DNA from: Sulfurimonas lithotrophica
Lineage (GTDB): Bacteria; Campylobacterota; Campylobacteria; Campylobacterales; Sulfurimonadaceae
NCBI RefSeq assembly: GCF_009258225.1
Contig: NZ_CP043617.1
Coordinates: forward strand, 2,232,001 to 2,296,000
Length of the DNA stretch: 64,000 nt
Direction: 5' to 3'
Shown: piece by piece, positions 26,257 to 34,844 of the stretch
Layout of the letters: each line of letters starts with the position of its first letter
How positions within the stretch are numbered: position 1 is the stretch's first letter
Translations under genes and position numbers: made by a program
The notes under the pieces: generated by a model
What the model was told of the DNA's origin: nothing
Database searches by the model: none
What the model saw: the letters and a program-made list of their open reading frames with translations, nothing else

Positions 26257-28608
26257 CTAATCTCTTGAGCAAATTATTTTGTAATCGCAATATATACAAT
26301 TTTTCTCATCTTCACATTTTTCAAAGTTAAATTCATCGCGTGCAAGTATATCTTTTATGTTTGATTCAAGTACACCTAGTTTTTCTTCCAAAAAAGGCTC
26401 ATTTACAAGTTTGTTTTCATTTAAATCATAATAAGCACACTTAATTTTTTCTGCTTTATCTTTAACTAAAAGGTAGTAAAACTCTAACTGAAAATCCGTT
26501 GCTTGGGTAAAATTATTTTTGTTATATATAGGGTAATTACCTGTTTTATAGTCAATAACGTAGAGTTCATTATTTTTTGCATCGAGTCTATCTATCTGAC
26601 CGACAAGATTCATTCCTGCAAACTCACAAGTCATACTTTTTTCACATTCCTTTACTACCCAGCCTTCGTTAAATCTTTCAATTTCAAGACTGACAAACTC
26701 CTTCATTTTAGCTTTTTGTAGAGCTATGAAATACCTTTGTATTTCACTGTTTTTATCTATTTTATCATCCAGTGCTTTTTCTATATCGGCTTGCAACTCT
26801 TTTGCATCCGTATAACTTGATTTGCTTGTATATACATCATATAGTGCGGTATGGACAATATTTCCTATTTCATACTGTTCTATCATATCAGTTGGAATAT
26901 CATGAGAGAACAGATGCACTATATATTTGTAGTAAAACTTCCTTTTACACGTTAAAAATGTCTTTAGTCTGGATGCAGACATAGGAGTTGTTTTGAAATC
27001 ATACTTTAGAATTATCTCTTTTTCTTCTCTATCTTGTTTTTTTTGTATTTTTTCAAAAAGTATATTTGAGAGTTCTTTTTCATCATAGATGCTTTGCTCT
27101 TTTATGCCAAGCTGTTTTAAAAACCTCGAAGCTGAACTATCCTCAGAACTTACATAGGAGATGGCTACCTCTTTAGAGTTGTTTATAAGCATCTCGTAGT
27201 AATGTTTTTGCAGATTTTGCCTGTCTATGGTAGTTGGCAGATTTGCCATCTCTCTTATGTGAGTATTTAAAAACATATCTTTTTGGCTTTTTTTAGGCAC
27301 GTTTGAATCATCAAAATCAACTATTATAACAGCATCAAACTCTATGCTTCTGCTCTCTAAAACTCCCATAACCGTTATTTTACCGCCACGTACATCATCT
27401 ATGCTTCTACTTGATAGACGTTGTATAAATACGGATAAAACAGACTTTACGTTCATATCTTGCATAACAGATATCACTCTGCTAAAATGGAACAATTCGT
27501 CTTCATATATTTTTAAAGCTTCACAATCGTCGATATAATCTTTTAGTCCCTCTAAATACTTTATTAAATCAACTTCTGAAGCTTTTTTGTAAAATATTTT
27601 GTGTAAGTCTGCATATAGTTCTTCACCTATGCGTTTGAGCCTTGCAAAGTTCTCTTTTGAATCCTGTTCTATATAATCTATAGTAGCTTCAAGTTTTTTA
27701 TAAAAAGCACTTTTAGAAAACCCGTAACCCATAGCAAAGTTAAAGTTACCTATGTTGTCAAAACTCTCTAGCATTGTGGCAAAATTTTCATCAGGGACTA
27801 TGACAGCTACATTCTCTGCTTCATAACCTTTTGATATAAACTCGTAAATTTTTTGTTTTACAAAAGCAACCTGCAGAACCTGCTCACTAAAAGATTGACA
27901 GCTTATGTTTTTGTTGTTAATAACTTTTTCTTTTGATACGACTTTATTTTCATTTATAGATATTTCATATTCATATCCCACTTCCAACTCTATCCCCAAT
28001 TCTGCAAACTTATTTTGCATCTTGGAGTTAAATCTTGTAGTTGTAAATATTATATTTATTTCACAAAACTCTTTTGCCTGATTTAAAAGTTCAAACTCAA
28101 AGTTAGTCAGATGCCCGTCTATTTTTATATCTATTTTTTTTAGAGACTTTGCATAATTTTGATTAAAAGTATATATTTTTGGTAAAAATATCTTATCAAG
28201 TATCTTTGCATCTAGACATAACTTTTCATAACGCTCATATAACAATGTCAATATCTCTATATGCTCTTCATATTCAGCATATATATCGTTAGATGCAAGA
28301 CTGTTTATGTCATATCTTTCTGCACTTAATTCTTCAAAAAATTTAAATATATATGAGCTGTTTTTTGTAAAAGTAAAAAAGTTTCTCTCTATTTGTAAGT
28401 TCTCAAAAGTTTTAAAATCAGCCGCCTTTAACAAAAGAAGGACACGTGTATCATCATCTATGGGTTTAAAGTCTTTTACAATAGTTAGTTTGGATATAAA
28501 CTCGCCCATTGTTACATAGTTTGGCAAGAACAATGTCTTGTTTTGTATTTTAAGTCTGGTCTCTCTTATGGCACGAGATGTTGGCAGGATTATGGTTGAT
28601 TTTTTCAT
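26257..28608 (-). CDS. addB: AddB-like helicase/nuclease subunit
   Basis: The 783-residue protein is the likely partner of the AddA-like helicase. The N-terminus TIILPTSRAIRETRLKIQ lacks an intact Walker A, as in many AddB proteins of this phylum. SIEFDAVIIVDFDDSNVP resembles a degenerate helicase motif. The C-terminal nuclease has ELYVIDYKTGNYP and MSASRLKTFLTCKRKFYYKY, and the end has CIYCDYKIIC; one Cys before and three after the nuclease core match the AddB iron-sulfur staple. No ribosome site is seen: TATAAT on the minus strand stands only 7 bases before the ATG, pointing to a leaderless mRNA. Confidence 0.86.
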   Translation of the reverse strand: MKKSTIILPTSRAIRETRLKIQNKTLFLPNYVTMGEFISKLTIVKDFKPIDDDTRVLLLLKAADFKTFENLQIERNFFTFTKNSSYIFKFFEELSAERYDINSLASNDIYAEYEEHIEILTLLYERYEKLCLDAKILDKIFLPKIYTFNQNYAKSLKKIDIKIDGHLTNFEFELLNQAKEFCEINIIFTTTRFNSKMQNKFAELGIELEVGYEYEISINENKVVSKEKVINNKNISCQSFSEQVLQVAFVKQKIYEFISKGYEAENVAVIVPDENFATMLESFDNIGNFNFAMGYGFSKSAFYKKLEATIDYIEQDSKENFARLKRIGEELYADLHKIFYKKASEVDLIKYLEGLKDYIDDCEALKIYEDELFHFSRVISVMQDMNVKSVLSVFIQRLSSRSIDDVRGGKITVMGVLESRSIEFDAVIIVDFDDSNVPKKSQKDMFLNTHIREMANLPTTIDRQNLQKHYYEMLINNSKEVAISYVSSEDSSASRFLKQLGIKEQSIYDEKELSNILFEKIQKKQDREEKEIILKYDFKTTPMSASRLKTFLTCKRKFYYKYIVHLFSHDIPTDMIEQYEIGNIVHTALYDVYTSKSSYTDAKELQADIEKALDDKIDKNSEIQRYFIALQKAKMKEFVSLEIERFNEGWVVKECEKSMTCEFAGMNLVGQIDRLDAKNNELYVIDYKTGNYPIYNKNNFTQATDFQLEFYYLLVKDKAEKIKCAYYDLNENKLVNEPFLEEKLGVLESNIKDILARDEFNFEKCEDEKNCIYCDYKIICSRD

Positions 28609-28615
28609 TAGCGTT

Positions 28616-28621
28616 ATTATA
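28616..28621 (-). promoter_or_regulatory. -10 element for addB (leaderless)
   Basis: The minus strand reads TATAAT at 28621-28616, then 7 bases, then the addB ATG at 28608. Transcription should begin at or within a base of the start codon, and no Shine-Dalgarno sequence can fit. Confidence 0.6.
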
Positions 28622-28632
28622 ACACTTTGGGA

Positions 28633-28638
28633 TATAAT
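28633..28638 (+). promoter_or_regulatory. -10 element for the mnmC oxidase gene (leaderless)
   Basis: TATAAT at 28633-28638 is followed by 6 bases and then the ATG at 28645. The expected start point coincides with the A of the ATG. It faces away from the addB -10; the two boxes are only 11 bases apart. Confidence 0.6.
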
Positions 28639-28644
28639 TTCATC

Positions 28645-29760
28645 ATGACATACGATTTTTTGATTATAGGAGCCGGAGCTGCCGGAGCTAACTGTGCATA
28701 TACCCTAAAGCAAGCGGGTAAAAGTGTAGCTGTTGTAGATAAAGAGGGCATCGCAAAAGGTGCAAGCGGAGCTGCGGGTGCTTTTCTATCACCGCTTCCG
28801 GGTAAAAAAAACTCCTATAATTCACTGGTCAATGATGCCCTTGCTTATTCTATAGATTTTTACGAAAAACTAATGCCGAAACTTATAACTAAAAAAGGTG
28901 TGTTAAGAGTATCAAACGATAATTTTGACAAGACAAAACTAGATGGTAATGCACTAAAACATAAGGTCTTAAAGTTTAAAAATATCGAGGGTTATTACTA
29001 TGCAGATGCAGCTATAGTAAACCCTGTTGATATTTGTAATTATCTACTTAAAAACTGCGATTTTTATCAAGAAGATATACAAGAGTTAAACTTTAAAGAC
29101 GGGTATTATATTTTTAAGAACTTTAAAGCTAAAAATATCATCTTGGCTCAAGGTGTAAACAGTCCCTTAGTTAACTACCCTTATATAAATATATCTCCTA
29201 TGTTTGGAGTTAAAATAGATGTTAAAACATCTACAGAGATTCCTTTTAACATACACAAATCCATATCCATATCTACAAACAAAGCGGACGGCACGGTAGC
29301 AATAGGTGCTACACAGCAAAACCACTCAATGACACAAGGCGAGTGTAATACTACTTGCGACAAATGTCCTTTTTATATAAATACGGACGAAGAAGATGTT
29401 AAATCACTTCTAAAGCAAGCAAACGAGCTTATAGACTTAGATGATTTAGAAGTTATAAAAGTCTCAAAAGGTGCGAGGGCTACTATAAAGAGTTATTTTC
29501 CCGTACTTGGAAAAATTATAGATTATGAAAAGTCTTTAAAAAAATATCCATCAATAAAAAAAGGAACAAAGATACCAAGCGATTTACTAGAATATTATCA
29601 AAATATTTATAGCATAAATGCCTTGGGATCAAGAGGGTTTGTTTTTGCTCCGTATTTGGCAAAAAAATTAAAAGAAAATATTTTAGATGGAGTTGCTATC
29701 CCTAAAGAGATATCCTTAGAGAAGCTTTTTTACAAATATGCCAGAACTAAAGGAGTTTAA
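28645..29760 (+). CDS. mnmC: FAD-dependent oxidase, MnmC(o)-like
   Basis: The 371-residue protein begins MTYDFLIIGAGAAGANCAY, a Rossmann FAD site. The next stretch, GASGAAGAFLSPLPG to LAYSIDFYEKL, and the end, INALGSRGFVFAPYLAKKL, align by eye with the oxidase half of E. coli MnmC (ASG...GA..P, and GLGSRG..SAP.LA). That half converts cmnm5U34 to nm5U34 in tRNA. It is separate from the methyltransferase half found at 9092-9847. A CNTTCDKCPFY insert could bind metal. The frame opens at 28627 (TTG), but the ATG at 28645 starts the FAD motif. Another DAO-type oxidase is the alternative. Confidence 0.75.
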   Translation: MTYDFLIIGAGAAGANCAYTLKQAGKSVAVVDKEGIAKGASGAAGAFLSPLPGKKNSYNSLVNDALAYSIDFYEKLMPKLITKKGVLRVSNDNFDKTKLDGNALKHKVLKFKNIEGYYYADAAIVNPVDICNYLLKNCDFYQEDIQELNFKDGYYIFKNFKAKNIILAQGVNSPLVNYPYINISPMFGVKIDVKTSTEIPFNIHKSISISTNKADGTVAIGATQQNHSMTQGECNTTCDKCPFYINTDEEDVKSLLKQANELIDLDDLEVIKVSKGARATIKSYFPVLGKIIDYEKSLKKYPSIKKGTKIPSDLLEYYQNIYSINALGSRGFVFAPYLAKKLKENILDGVAIPKEISLEKLFYKYARTKGV

Positions 29761-30269
29761 TACTCGTAAGCCTCTTTAGCTCTAGTATCGGCTTTTACGT
29801 TATAGTATCTTTGTAGCTTATCAACATTTACTTTAGCCATAATATCCCATCTGCCTGCTAATTCAAGTTTTATAGGTTTAAAAACATAAATACCGTTATC
29901 ATATTTGTAGTCCATAAGTTCTTGATCATATTTACGTGAATTCGGACGAGTTACGATAACTTTTAATTTAGCATTTTCTATAGTTTTTCCTGCTAAATCC
30001 GTAACTTTATACTTTAATATAGACTTATCTTGAGATAATCCATCCGTTACGTACTCGATTTTGTATTTTTTATCAAACTCAATACGTGCATTAATCAAAT
30101 CATTTGCATTGGCATCCGCTTGATGATAATCCATCATATAAGTATCGCTTTTTTCAACAGGCAATTTAGAAGCGACAACTATAGTTGCTACACAAGCTCC
30201 AAATATAAGTATAATTGATATACCTATAGCATAAGGCCAAATTTTACCGCTAGCTAGAATTTTATTCAT
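29757..30269 (-). CDS. FixH-like protein of the cbb3 oxidase cluster
   Basis: The 170-residue protein has one membrane anchor near the N-terminus (IGISIILIFGACVATIVVA) and a periplasmic beta-rich domain ending GRWDIMAKVNVDKLQRYY, the pattern of FixH/CcoH-type proteins that support copper delivery or assembly of cbb3 oxidase. It overlaps the preceding gene by 8 bases. Its stop overlaps the convergent mnmC stop by 4 bases. Confidence 0.8.
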   Translation of the reverse strand: MNKILASGKIWPYAIGISIILIFGACVATIVVASKLPVEKSDTYMMDYHQADANANDLINARIEFDKKYKIEYVTDGLSQDKSILKYKVTDLAGKTIENAKLKVIVTRPNSRKYDQELMDYKYDNGIYVFKPIKLELAGRWDIMAKVNVDKLQRYYNVKADTRAKEAYEY

Positions 30270-30951
30270 TATTTGCCTGCCTTTTTAAATGTAATTTTCT
30301 TTTGATATACATATATATACCTATCAGGATGATACCGTAAAAGAGTGTCTTAACGATTAATATAGAAGTTTGGTTAGCACTCCCTACTGCATGTTCAAGT
30401 TCAATACCTTTAGATTTTGCGATTTGTTCTGCTATATCTGCATAACCGTTAAACATAGCACCGCTATACTTTCCTAAAACTTCACCTTTTTTAGCCTTTT
30501 GTGCCAGTAAAGGTAAAATTGTTCCTCCACTACTCATATCTGAAAAATCAAAATTAAGCAATGCTATAACAAAAGCTTGCACAGGAGAAGATATAGGACT
30601 TAGTACTTGTCTTTTGTCAAAGTATTCATATAAAGATGTCGGATACGCTAATATATCGACTTGTGAGTCCATCTCAGAAAAAGTTAGTAAAACCGTAGGC
30701 GTAGAAAAATTTTTCATAACCTCTTTTTCGTACTCAACTATATTTTTTTTATCATGCGGTAACTCTTTTAACATCAAAAGTCTTAAAGATATACCTGTTT
30801 TTTGATAAAGTTCAGCTCCTAATTCTTCGACAGATTCATTGAATTTAGGATTAAAAATAACTTCATCTTTATATAAATACTCTGCAGATAGAGTGTTTGC
30901 AAATAATACCGAAAGGATGAGGGCATAAAGCCCTCTGTGTAAAAATTTCAA
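30262..30951 (-). CDS. TPM-domain-like membrane-anchored periplasmic protein
   Basis: The 229-residue protein has a signal peptide (ending NTLSAEYL), a periplasmic domain with alternating helices and strands (GAELYQKTGISLRLLML), and a C-terminal membrane helix (VKTLFYGIILIGIYMYI) followed by a basic tail. This layout resembles TPM_phosphatase proteins. It lies in the cbb3 operon between the 30-residue gene and the FixH-like gene, so an assembly role is plausible but not shown. Confidence 0.7.
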   Translation of the reverse strand: MKFLHRGLYALILSVLFANTLSAEYLYKDEVIFNPKFNESVEELGAELYQKTGISLRLLMLKELPHDKKNIVEYEKEVMKNFSTPTVLLTFSEMDSQVDILAYPTSLYEYFDKRQVLSPISSPVQAFVIALLNFDFSDMSSGGTILPLLAQKAKKGEVLGKYSGAMFNGYADIAEQIAKSKGIELEHAVGSANQTSILIVKTLFYGIILIGIYMYIKRKLHLKRQANNE

Positions 30952-30957
30952 GAAAAC

Positions 30958-31050
30958 CTAACCTATAAATAAATGATTAGGTGTGAGAACTGCATAAGCA
31001 GTATAAATAGCCGAGATTATTAAACCAATTGTTATTAATTTATCCACCAT
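30958..31050 (-). CDS. 30-residue single-span membrane protein in the cbb3 cluster
   Basis: The frame encodes MVDKLITIGLIISAIYTAYA and then ten more residues ending HLFIG. It is essentially one membrane helix with a short polar head. AAGGAG stands 4 bases before the ATG, an excellent ribosome site. It lies 7 bases after the DUF4006 gene and 7 bases before the next gene, on the same strand, so it is part of the operon. Small single-helix subunits (for example CcoM) are known in cbb3 oxidases; a similar role is inferred. Confidence 0.75.
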   Translation of the reverse strand: MVDKLITIGLIISAIYTAYAVLTPNHLFIG

Positions 31051-31057
31051 ATACTCC

Positions 31058-31267
31058 TTAGTTCACGTTATGCCAATGTTTAGCATTATCCTTGCTAAAC
31101 ATTTTTATCTGTTTTTCGTCTTTAATTTCATAAAACTTTGTCATATTAGCATTTTGTACACCAATACCCCATACCGTTAAACCGGCAAGGATAACAAGTA
31201 AAAGTACTGTAGCTACTAACATACCAGTAATACCATCAAGAGCAAATACGCTTCTATTTTCATTCAT
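31058..31267 (-). CDS. DUF4006 small membrane protein
   Basis: The 69-residue protein has one membrane helix (GMLVATVLLLVILAGLTVWG) and a polar C-terminal tail with FYEIKDEKQIKMFS. It matches my memory of DUF4006, a Campylobacterota family found right after ccoP. It starts 13 bases past the ccoP stop. Its function is unknown but likely tied to the oxidase. Confidence 0.8.
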   Translation of the reverse strand: MNENRSVFALDGITGMLVATVLLLVILAGLTVWGIGVQNANMTKFYEIKDEKQIKMFSKDNAKHWHNVN

Positions 31268-31280
31268 ACCTGACTCCTTC

Positions 31281-32204
31281 TTAGTTAGCTAAACTGCTAA
31301 TATATGCAGCGACAGCTTCTTTTTGTTTAGCATTTAATCTATCAAATGCAGGCATAGTTCCTATACCGCCTTTTTTACCATGCTTAAGAACATTAGTAAC
31401 AAGTGCAGTATCAAATGCTTTTAGGTTTGGAGCTACCATTTCCATACCCGCACCGTCCGGTCCGTGACATGAAGCACAAGTTCCGGCAAATATATCCGCA
31501 CCTTCGCCGGTCATACCGTTTGCAACATAAGCAGAAACAGTATTAATTTCAGCATCTGTAATTAAAGCACCAGTATTAGCATTAAACAAACCGTTACGAT
31601 CAGGCATTGGCATTTCCATACCTAATAAGCTATTGTTAGAACCGTTAATTACAGCATGTTTAACTGCAACTTCATCAATTCTTTTGTTTAAGTTAGCAGC
31701 TTTACCGTCAATACCGTCAGCAGTAAGACCGTGACATACTTTACATTCAGCTAAAAATACAGACTCACCCATCTCTACTAATCTGTCACCAGTGATAGAC
31801 GCATATTGAGCATTATATTTTGCATTGTGTGCAGCCGTATCTTCATTATACTCACCGATTTGAGAGTATGCGTTTACCGGATAACCGGCTATAAAATACC
31901 ACATACCCCATACGATTAGTAAAAAGAATGACACTGCCCAACCAAAAGGCAACTCATTGTTATACTCACCGACACCGTCCCAGTTCTCTTCCATAAGATC
32001 ACCAGTAGCCGTGTCAGTTTGCATTTGACGAACATACTTGATTACAACAAATACTGTAATAAGTACAAGTGCGATTGCACCTGCAACACCAAGTATATTT
32101 ACGATATCACCATTAAGACCACCCTCAGAACCACCAATCGACAGATACGTTAGTAGTAGCATAAGAGCAACAAAGATAATACCACCAAGATAAAGCTTAT
32201 TCAT
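31281..32204 (-). CDS. ccoP: cbb3-type cytochrome c oxidase, dihaem subunit III
   Basis: The 307-residue protein has two N-terminal membrane segments and a periplasmic part with two haem c sites, CKVCH and CASCH. The FixP/CcoP N-terminal mark WDGVGEYNNELPFGWAVSFF is clear. It accepts electrons from soluble cytochrome c and passes them to CcoO and CcoN. It lies 9 bases after ccoQ. Confidence 0.95.
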   Translation of the reverse strand: MNKLYLGGIIFVALMLLLTYLSIGGSEGGLNGDIVNILGVAGAIALVLITVFVVIKYVRQMQTDTATGDLMEENWDGVGEYNNELPFGWAVSFFLLIVWGMWYFIAGYPVNAYSQIGEYNEDTAAHNAKYNAQYASITGDRLVEMGESVFLAECKVCHGLTADGIDGKAANLNKRIDEVAVKHAVINGSNNSLLGMEMPMPDRNGLFNANTGALITDAEINTVSAYVANGMTGEGADIFAGTCASCHGPDGAGMEMVAPNLKAFDTALVTNVLKHGKKGGIGTMPAFDRLNAKQKEAVAAYISSLAN

Positions 32205-32213
32205 ATATCTCTC

Positions 32214-32417
32214 CTATTTCTCTTTATCATCAGATATAGCCGATACCGGAGTATCAGTCACATCATCTTTAAGTGCTAAATTGCCGTAATCCTCATAATC
32301 ATGCCCATCAGAATCTTTTCTTTTTGTATATAGATGATAAATATACCCATATAAAATAACTACCAATGTAGTTGTCAAGATAAAATAACCATAAGCTTGA
32401 AGTTGTGCAATTTCCAC
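32214..32417 (-). CDS. ccoQ: cbb3-type cytochrome c oxidase subunit IV
   Basis: The 67-residue protein has one membrane helix (YFILTTTLVVILYGYIYHLY) and a polar acidic tail. This is the usual CcoQ form and position between ccoO and ccoP. CcoQ is known to stabilise the oxidase. Gaps are 12 and 9 bases. Confidence 0.88.
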   Translation of the reverse strand: MEIAQLQAYGYFILTTTLVVILYGYIYHLYTKRKDSDGHDYEDYGNLALKDDVTDTPVSAISDDKEK

Positions 32418-32429
32418 TATAAACCTTTA

Positions 32430-33122
32430 CTATTTAAGACTGTTCATGTATGCAATAATAGCTACGATTTCAGGAATCTTGCCATTTGCAACTGCATCTT
32501 TAACACTCTGATCTTTCATATCTGCCGCGATTTCTTTTGCCTCAGCTAAAGCTAAAGCGTGAGCATCTGCAACACTTGAACCCATTTTAACTACTGCAGT
32601 TGACCCATCTTTCATAGGTACCGGTTTGTTATATGGAACAGAAAAGAACTGAGCAACTGTTAATTGTTCTGCATAAGCAGTTTCTATATCAGCTTCGTTT
32701 GTGAACATCCATCTGTAAGCAGGCATAATAGAACCCGGAACAACACCAGCTGGATCTTTCATATGATTTTCATGCCAATCGGTAGTACGATAGTTACCTA
32801 CACGCATTAAATCCGGACCTGTTCTTTTAGAACCCCATAAAAATGGACGATCATATGCATACTCACCACTTAAAGAGTAGTGACCGTAACGGTCAGTTTC
32901 TGATTTAAACGGACGAATTAACTGAGAATGACACGCATTACAAGAGTTCTTGATATATACGTGACGACCGGCTAATTCAAGAGTTGAATAAGGCTTAGTA
33001 CCAACTAAAGGCTGAGAAGCTTGAGCAAAGTTTGGAAGAATTTCAACTAAACCGGCAAAAGCGATTGTAACAAATACACCTACTGAGAAAAAGAACGGGT
33101 GTTTTTCTAACCAATGAAACAT
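32430..33122 (-). CDS. ccoO: cbb3-type cytochrome c oxidase, monohaem subunit II
   Basis: The 230-residue protein has an N-terminal membrane anchor and a single haem c site CNACH within YIKNSCNACHSQLIRPF. Further family marks are TGPDLMRVGNYR and a likely distal Met in PGSIMPAYRWM. It passes electrons to the binuclear centre. It follows ccoN by 18 bases. Confidence 0.96.
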   Translation of the reverse strand: MFHWLEKHPFFFSVGVFVTIAFAGLVEILPNFAQASQPLVGTKPYSTLELAGRHVYIKNSCNACHSQLIRPFKSETDRYGHYSLSGEYAYDRPFLWGSKRTGPDLMRVGNYRTTDWHENHMKDPAGVVPGSIMPAYRWMFTNEADIETAYAEQLTVAQFFSVPYNKPVPMKDGSTAVVKMGSSVADAHALALAEAKEIAADMKDQSVKDAVANGKIPEIVAIIAYMNSLK

Positions 33123-33140
33123 AATATTAACCTCCCTTTC

Positions 33141-34634
33141 TTAAGCGCCCATAGGCGATGCAGATTGTAGCTCAGACTCTTCAACAGGACGAGCAGACAT
33201 AGTTTTGTAAATGTTATAAGCAAACATAAAGAAACCAACTAAGTATAGTAAACCACCGATTCCACGAATAGTGTAATAAGGGTGAAGAACTGTAACAGTA
33301 TCGATAAATGAGTAAGCTAAGTTACCAAACTCATCGTGAGCACGCCACATCATACCTTGAGTGATACCTGAAATCCACATAGAAGTGAAGTATAAAACAA
33401 CACCTACAGTTTGAATCCAGAATTGTGCAGCCATTAAGCTTTTTGAGTAAATTTCACGCTTAAATACACGTGGAGCCATATGGAAAAGTGAAGCCATAAT
33501 CATGAATCCAACCCAACCAAGTACACCGTCATGTACGTGACCAACAATCCAGTCAGTAAAGTGTGCAATAGCGTTAACCGATTTAATCGCTTGAATAGGA
33601 CCTTCTAATGTTGAGAACATATAGAATGTAGATCCAAGAACCATAAACTTAATTAACGGGGATGCCGCAACTTGTTGCCATTCACCCTTCATTGTAAGTA
33701 GCATATTGATTGCTGAACCCCATGATGGAAGAATTAATATTACAGAGAAAATTGAACCCATAGTCTGCATCCAATCAGGAACAGTTGAATAAAGAAGGTG
33801 GTGACCACCAGCCCATAGGTAAACAAACATTAATCCCCAGAAAGAAAGTAACGATAATTTATAAGAATAGATTGCTTGACCAGATTCTTTTGGTAAAAAG
33901 TAATAAATCATAGCAACAATAGGTACTGTAAAACCAAATGCAACTGCATTGTGTCCGTACCACCATTCAACTAATGCATCGTTAGTACCGGCATACATAG
34001 ATACTGAGTGATACCAAGCACCGATACTACTCTCACCTGCAGGTGATGTAGCTAACATTGTAGGAACTTCCATATTATTGAATAAGTAAAGCATAGCTAT
34101 ACCTAAGAAAGTAGCAATATAGTACCAAATTGAAATATACAATGCTTTTTCACGACGGATACCGATTAAACCGAAAATACTTAAACCAAAAATTACCCAT
34201 ACAACAACAACAGCGATGTCGATTGGCCATTCAAATTCAGCATACTCTTTTGATGTAGTTACACCTGCAAATAGTGATACAACAACTGCAACAACTACTA
34301 CCAAGTATAACCAAAAGTGTAATTTTCCTAAAAACATCAAAAAACCTGACTCTGCCATTGATACTTTTAAAACACGCTGACCAACATAATACCAAGTAGC
34401 GAAAATACCACTTAGCGTAAAACCAAAGATTACTGCATCTGTGTGCAGCGGACGAAGACGACTAAAGTTAGTGTATTCTGCAAGACCTTCTCCTAGAACC
34501 AAGTTAAGTTCAGGAAATGCCATCTGAAATGCCAAAATTACACCGATTAACATACCGACAGCACCTAAAAGAACTGTAGTTAGCATGAACATCTTTGCAA
34601 CTGTATAGTCGTACTCTAATGGACGATTCTCCAT
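33141..34634 (-). CDS. ccoN: cbb3-type cytochrome c oxidase, catalytic subunit I
   Basis: The 497-residue protein has about 12 membrane helices and is the haem-copper subunit reducing oxygen with proton pumping. Haem and copper ligand histidines are visible in LRPLHTDAVIFGF, WWYGHNAVAFGF, WAGGHHLLYS and VGHVHDGVLGW. This high-affinity oxidase suits microaerobic growth. It is the first gene of an eight-gene leftward operon. GGAGG precedes its ATG, and phased AATTAA repeats lie upstream. Confidence 0.97.
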   Translation of the reverse strand: MENRPLEYDYTVAKMFMLTTVLLGAVGMLIGVILAFQMAFPELNLVLGEGLAEYTNFSRLRPLHTDAVIFGFTLSGIFATWYYVGQRVLKVSMAESGFLMFLGKLHFWLYLVVVVAVVVSLFAGVTTSKEYAEFEWPIDIAVVVVWVIFGLSIFGLIGIRREKALYISIWYYIATFLGIAMLYLFNNMEVPTMLATSPAGESSIGAWYHSVSMYAGTNDALVEWWYGHNAVAFGFTVPIVAMIYYFLPKESGQAIYSYKLSLLSFWGLMFVYLWAGGHHLLYSTVPDWMQTMGSIFSVILILPSWGSAINMLLTMKGEWQQVAASPLIKFMVLGSTFYMFSTLEGPIQAIKSVNAIAHFTDWIVGHVHDGVLGWVGFMIMASLFHMAPRVFKREIYSKSLMAAQFWIQTVGVVLYFTSMWISGITQGMMWRAHDEFGNLAYSFIDTVTVLHPYYTIRGIGGLLYLVGFFMFAYNIYKTMSARPVEESELQSASPMGA

Positions 34635-34660
34635 ATATAGCCTCCTTAAAGATTCAAAGC

Positions 34661-34706
34661 AATTAAGCCCAATTAAATATACTCTCAGATAATTAGACCA
34701 ATTAAC
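34661..34706. repeat. Helically phased AATTA(A/G) motifs upstream of ccoN
   Basis: AATTAA occurs at 34661, 34671 and 34700, and AATTAG at 34691, so starts are spaced about 10, 20 and 9 bases. Two are preceded by CC. They sit 27-72 bases before the ccoN ATG, inside its promoter region. They may be activator half-sites or simply an A+T-periodic promoter, as is common in this phylum. Confidence 0.35.
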
Positions 34707-34844
34707 ACTATTACTATATCCATAGAAAAGTTTAAAACATCTTAAAATTTGACTATTTTATGACAATTTTGCATAAATATTAGTTTTTTGTTTACTTTTG
34801 TAATTTTATATTTATTTAAGTAAGATTAGATACATAAGTAGAAC

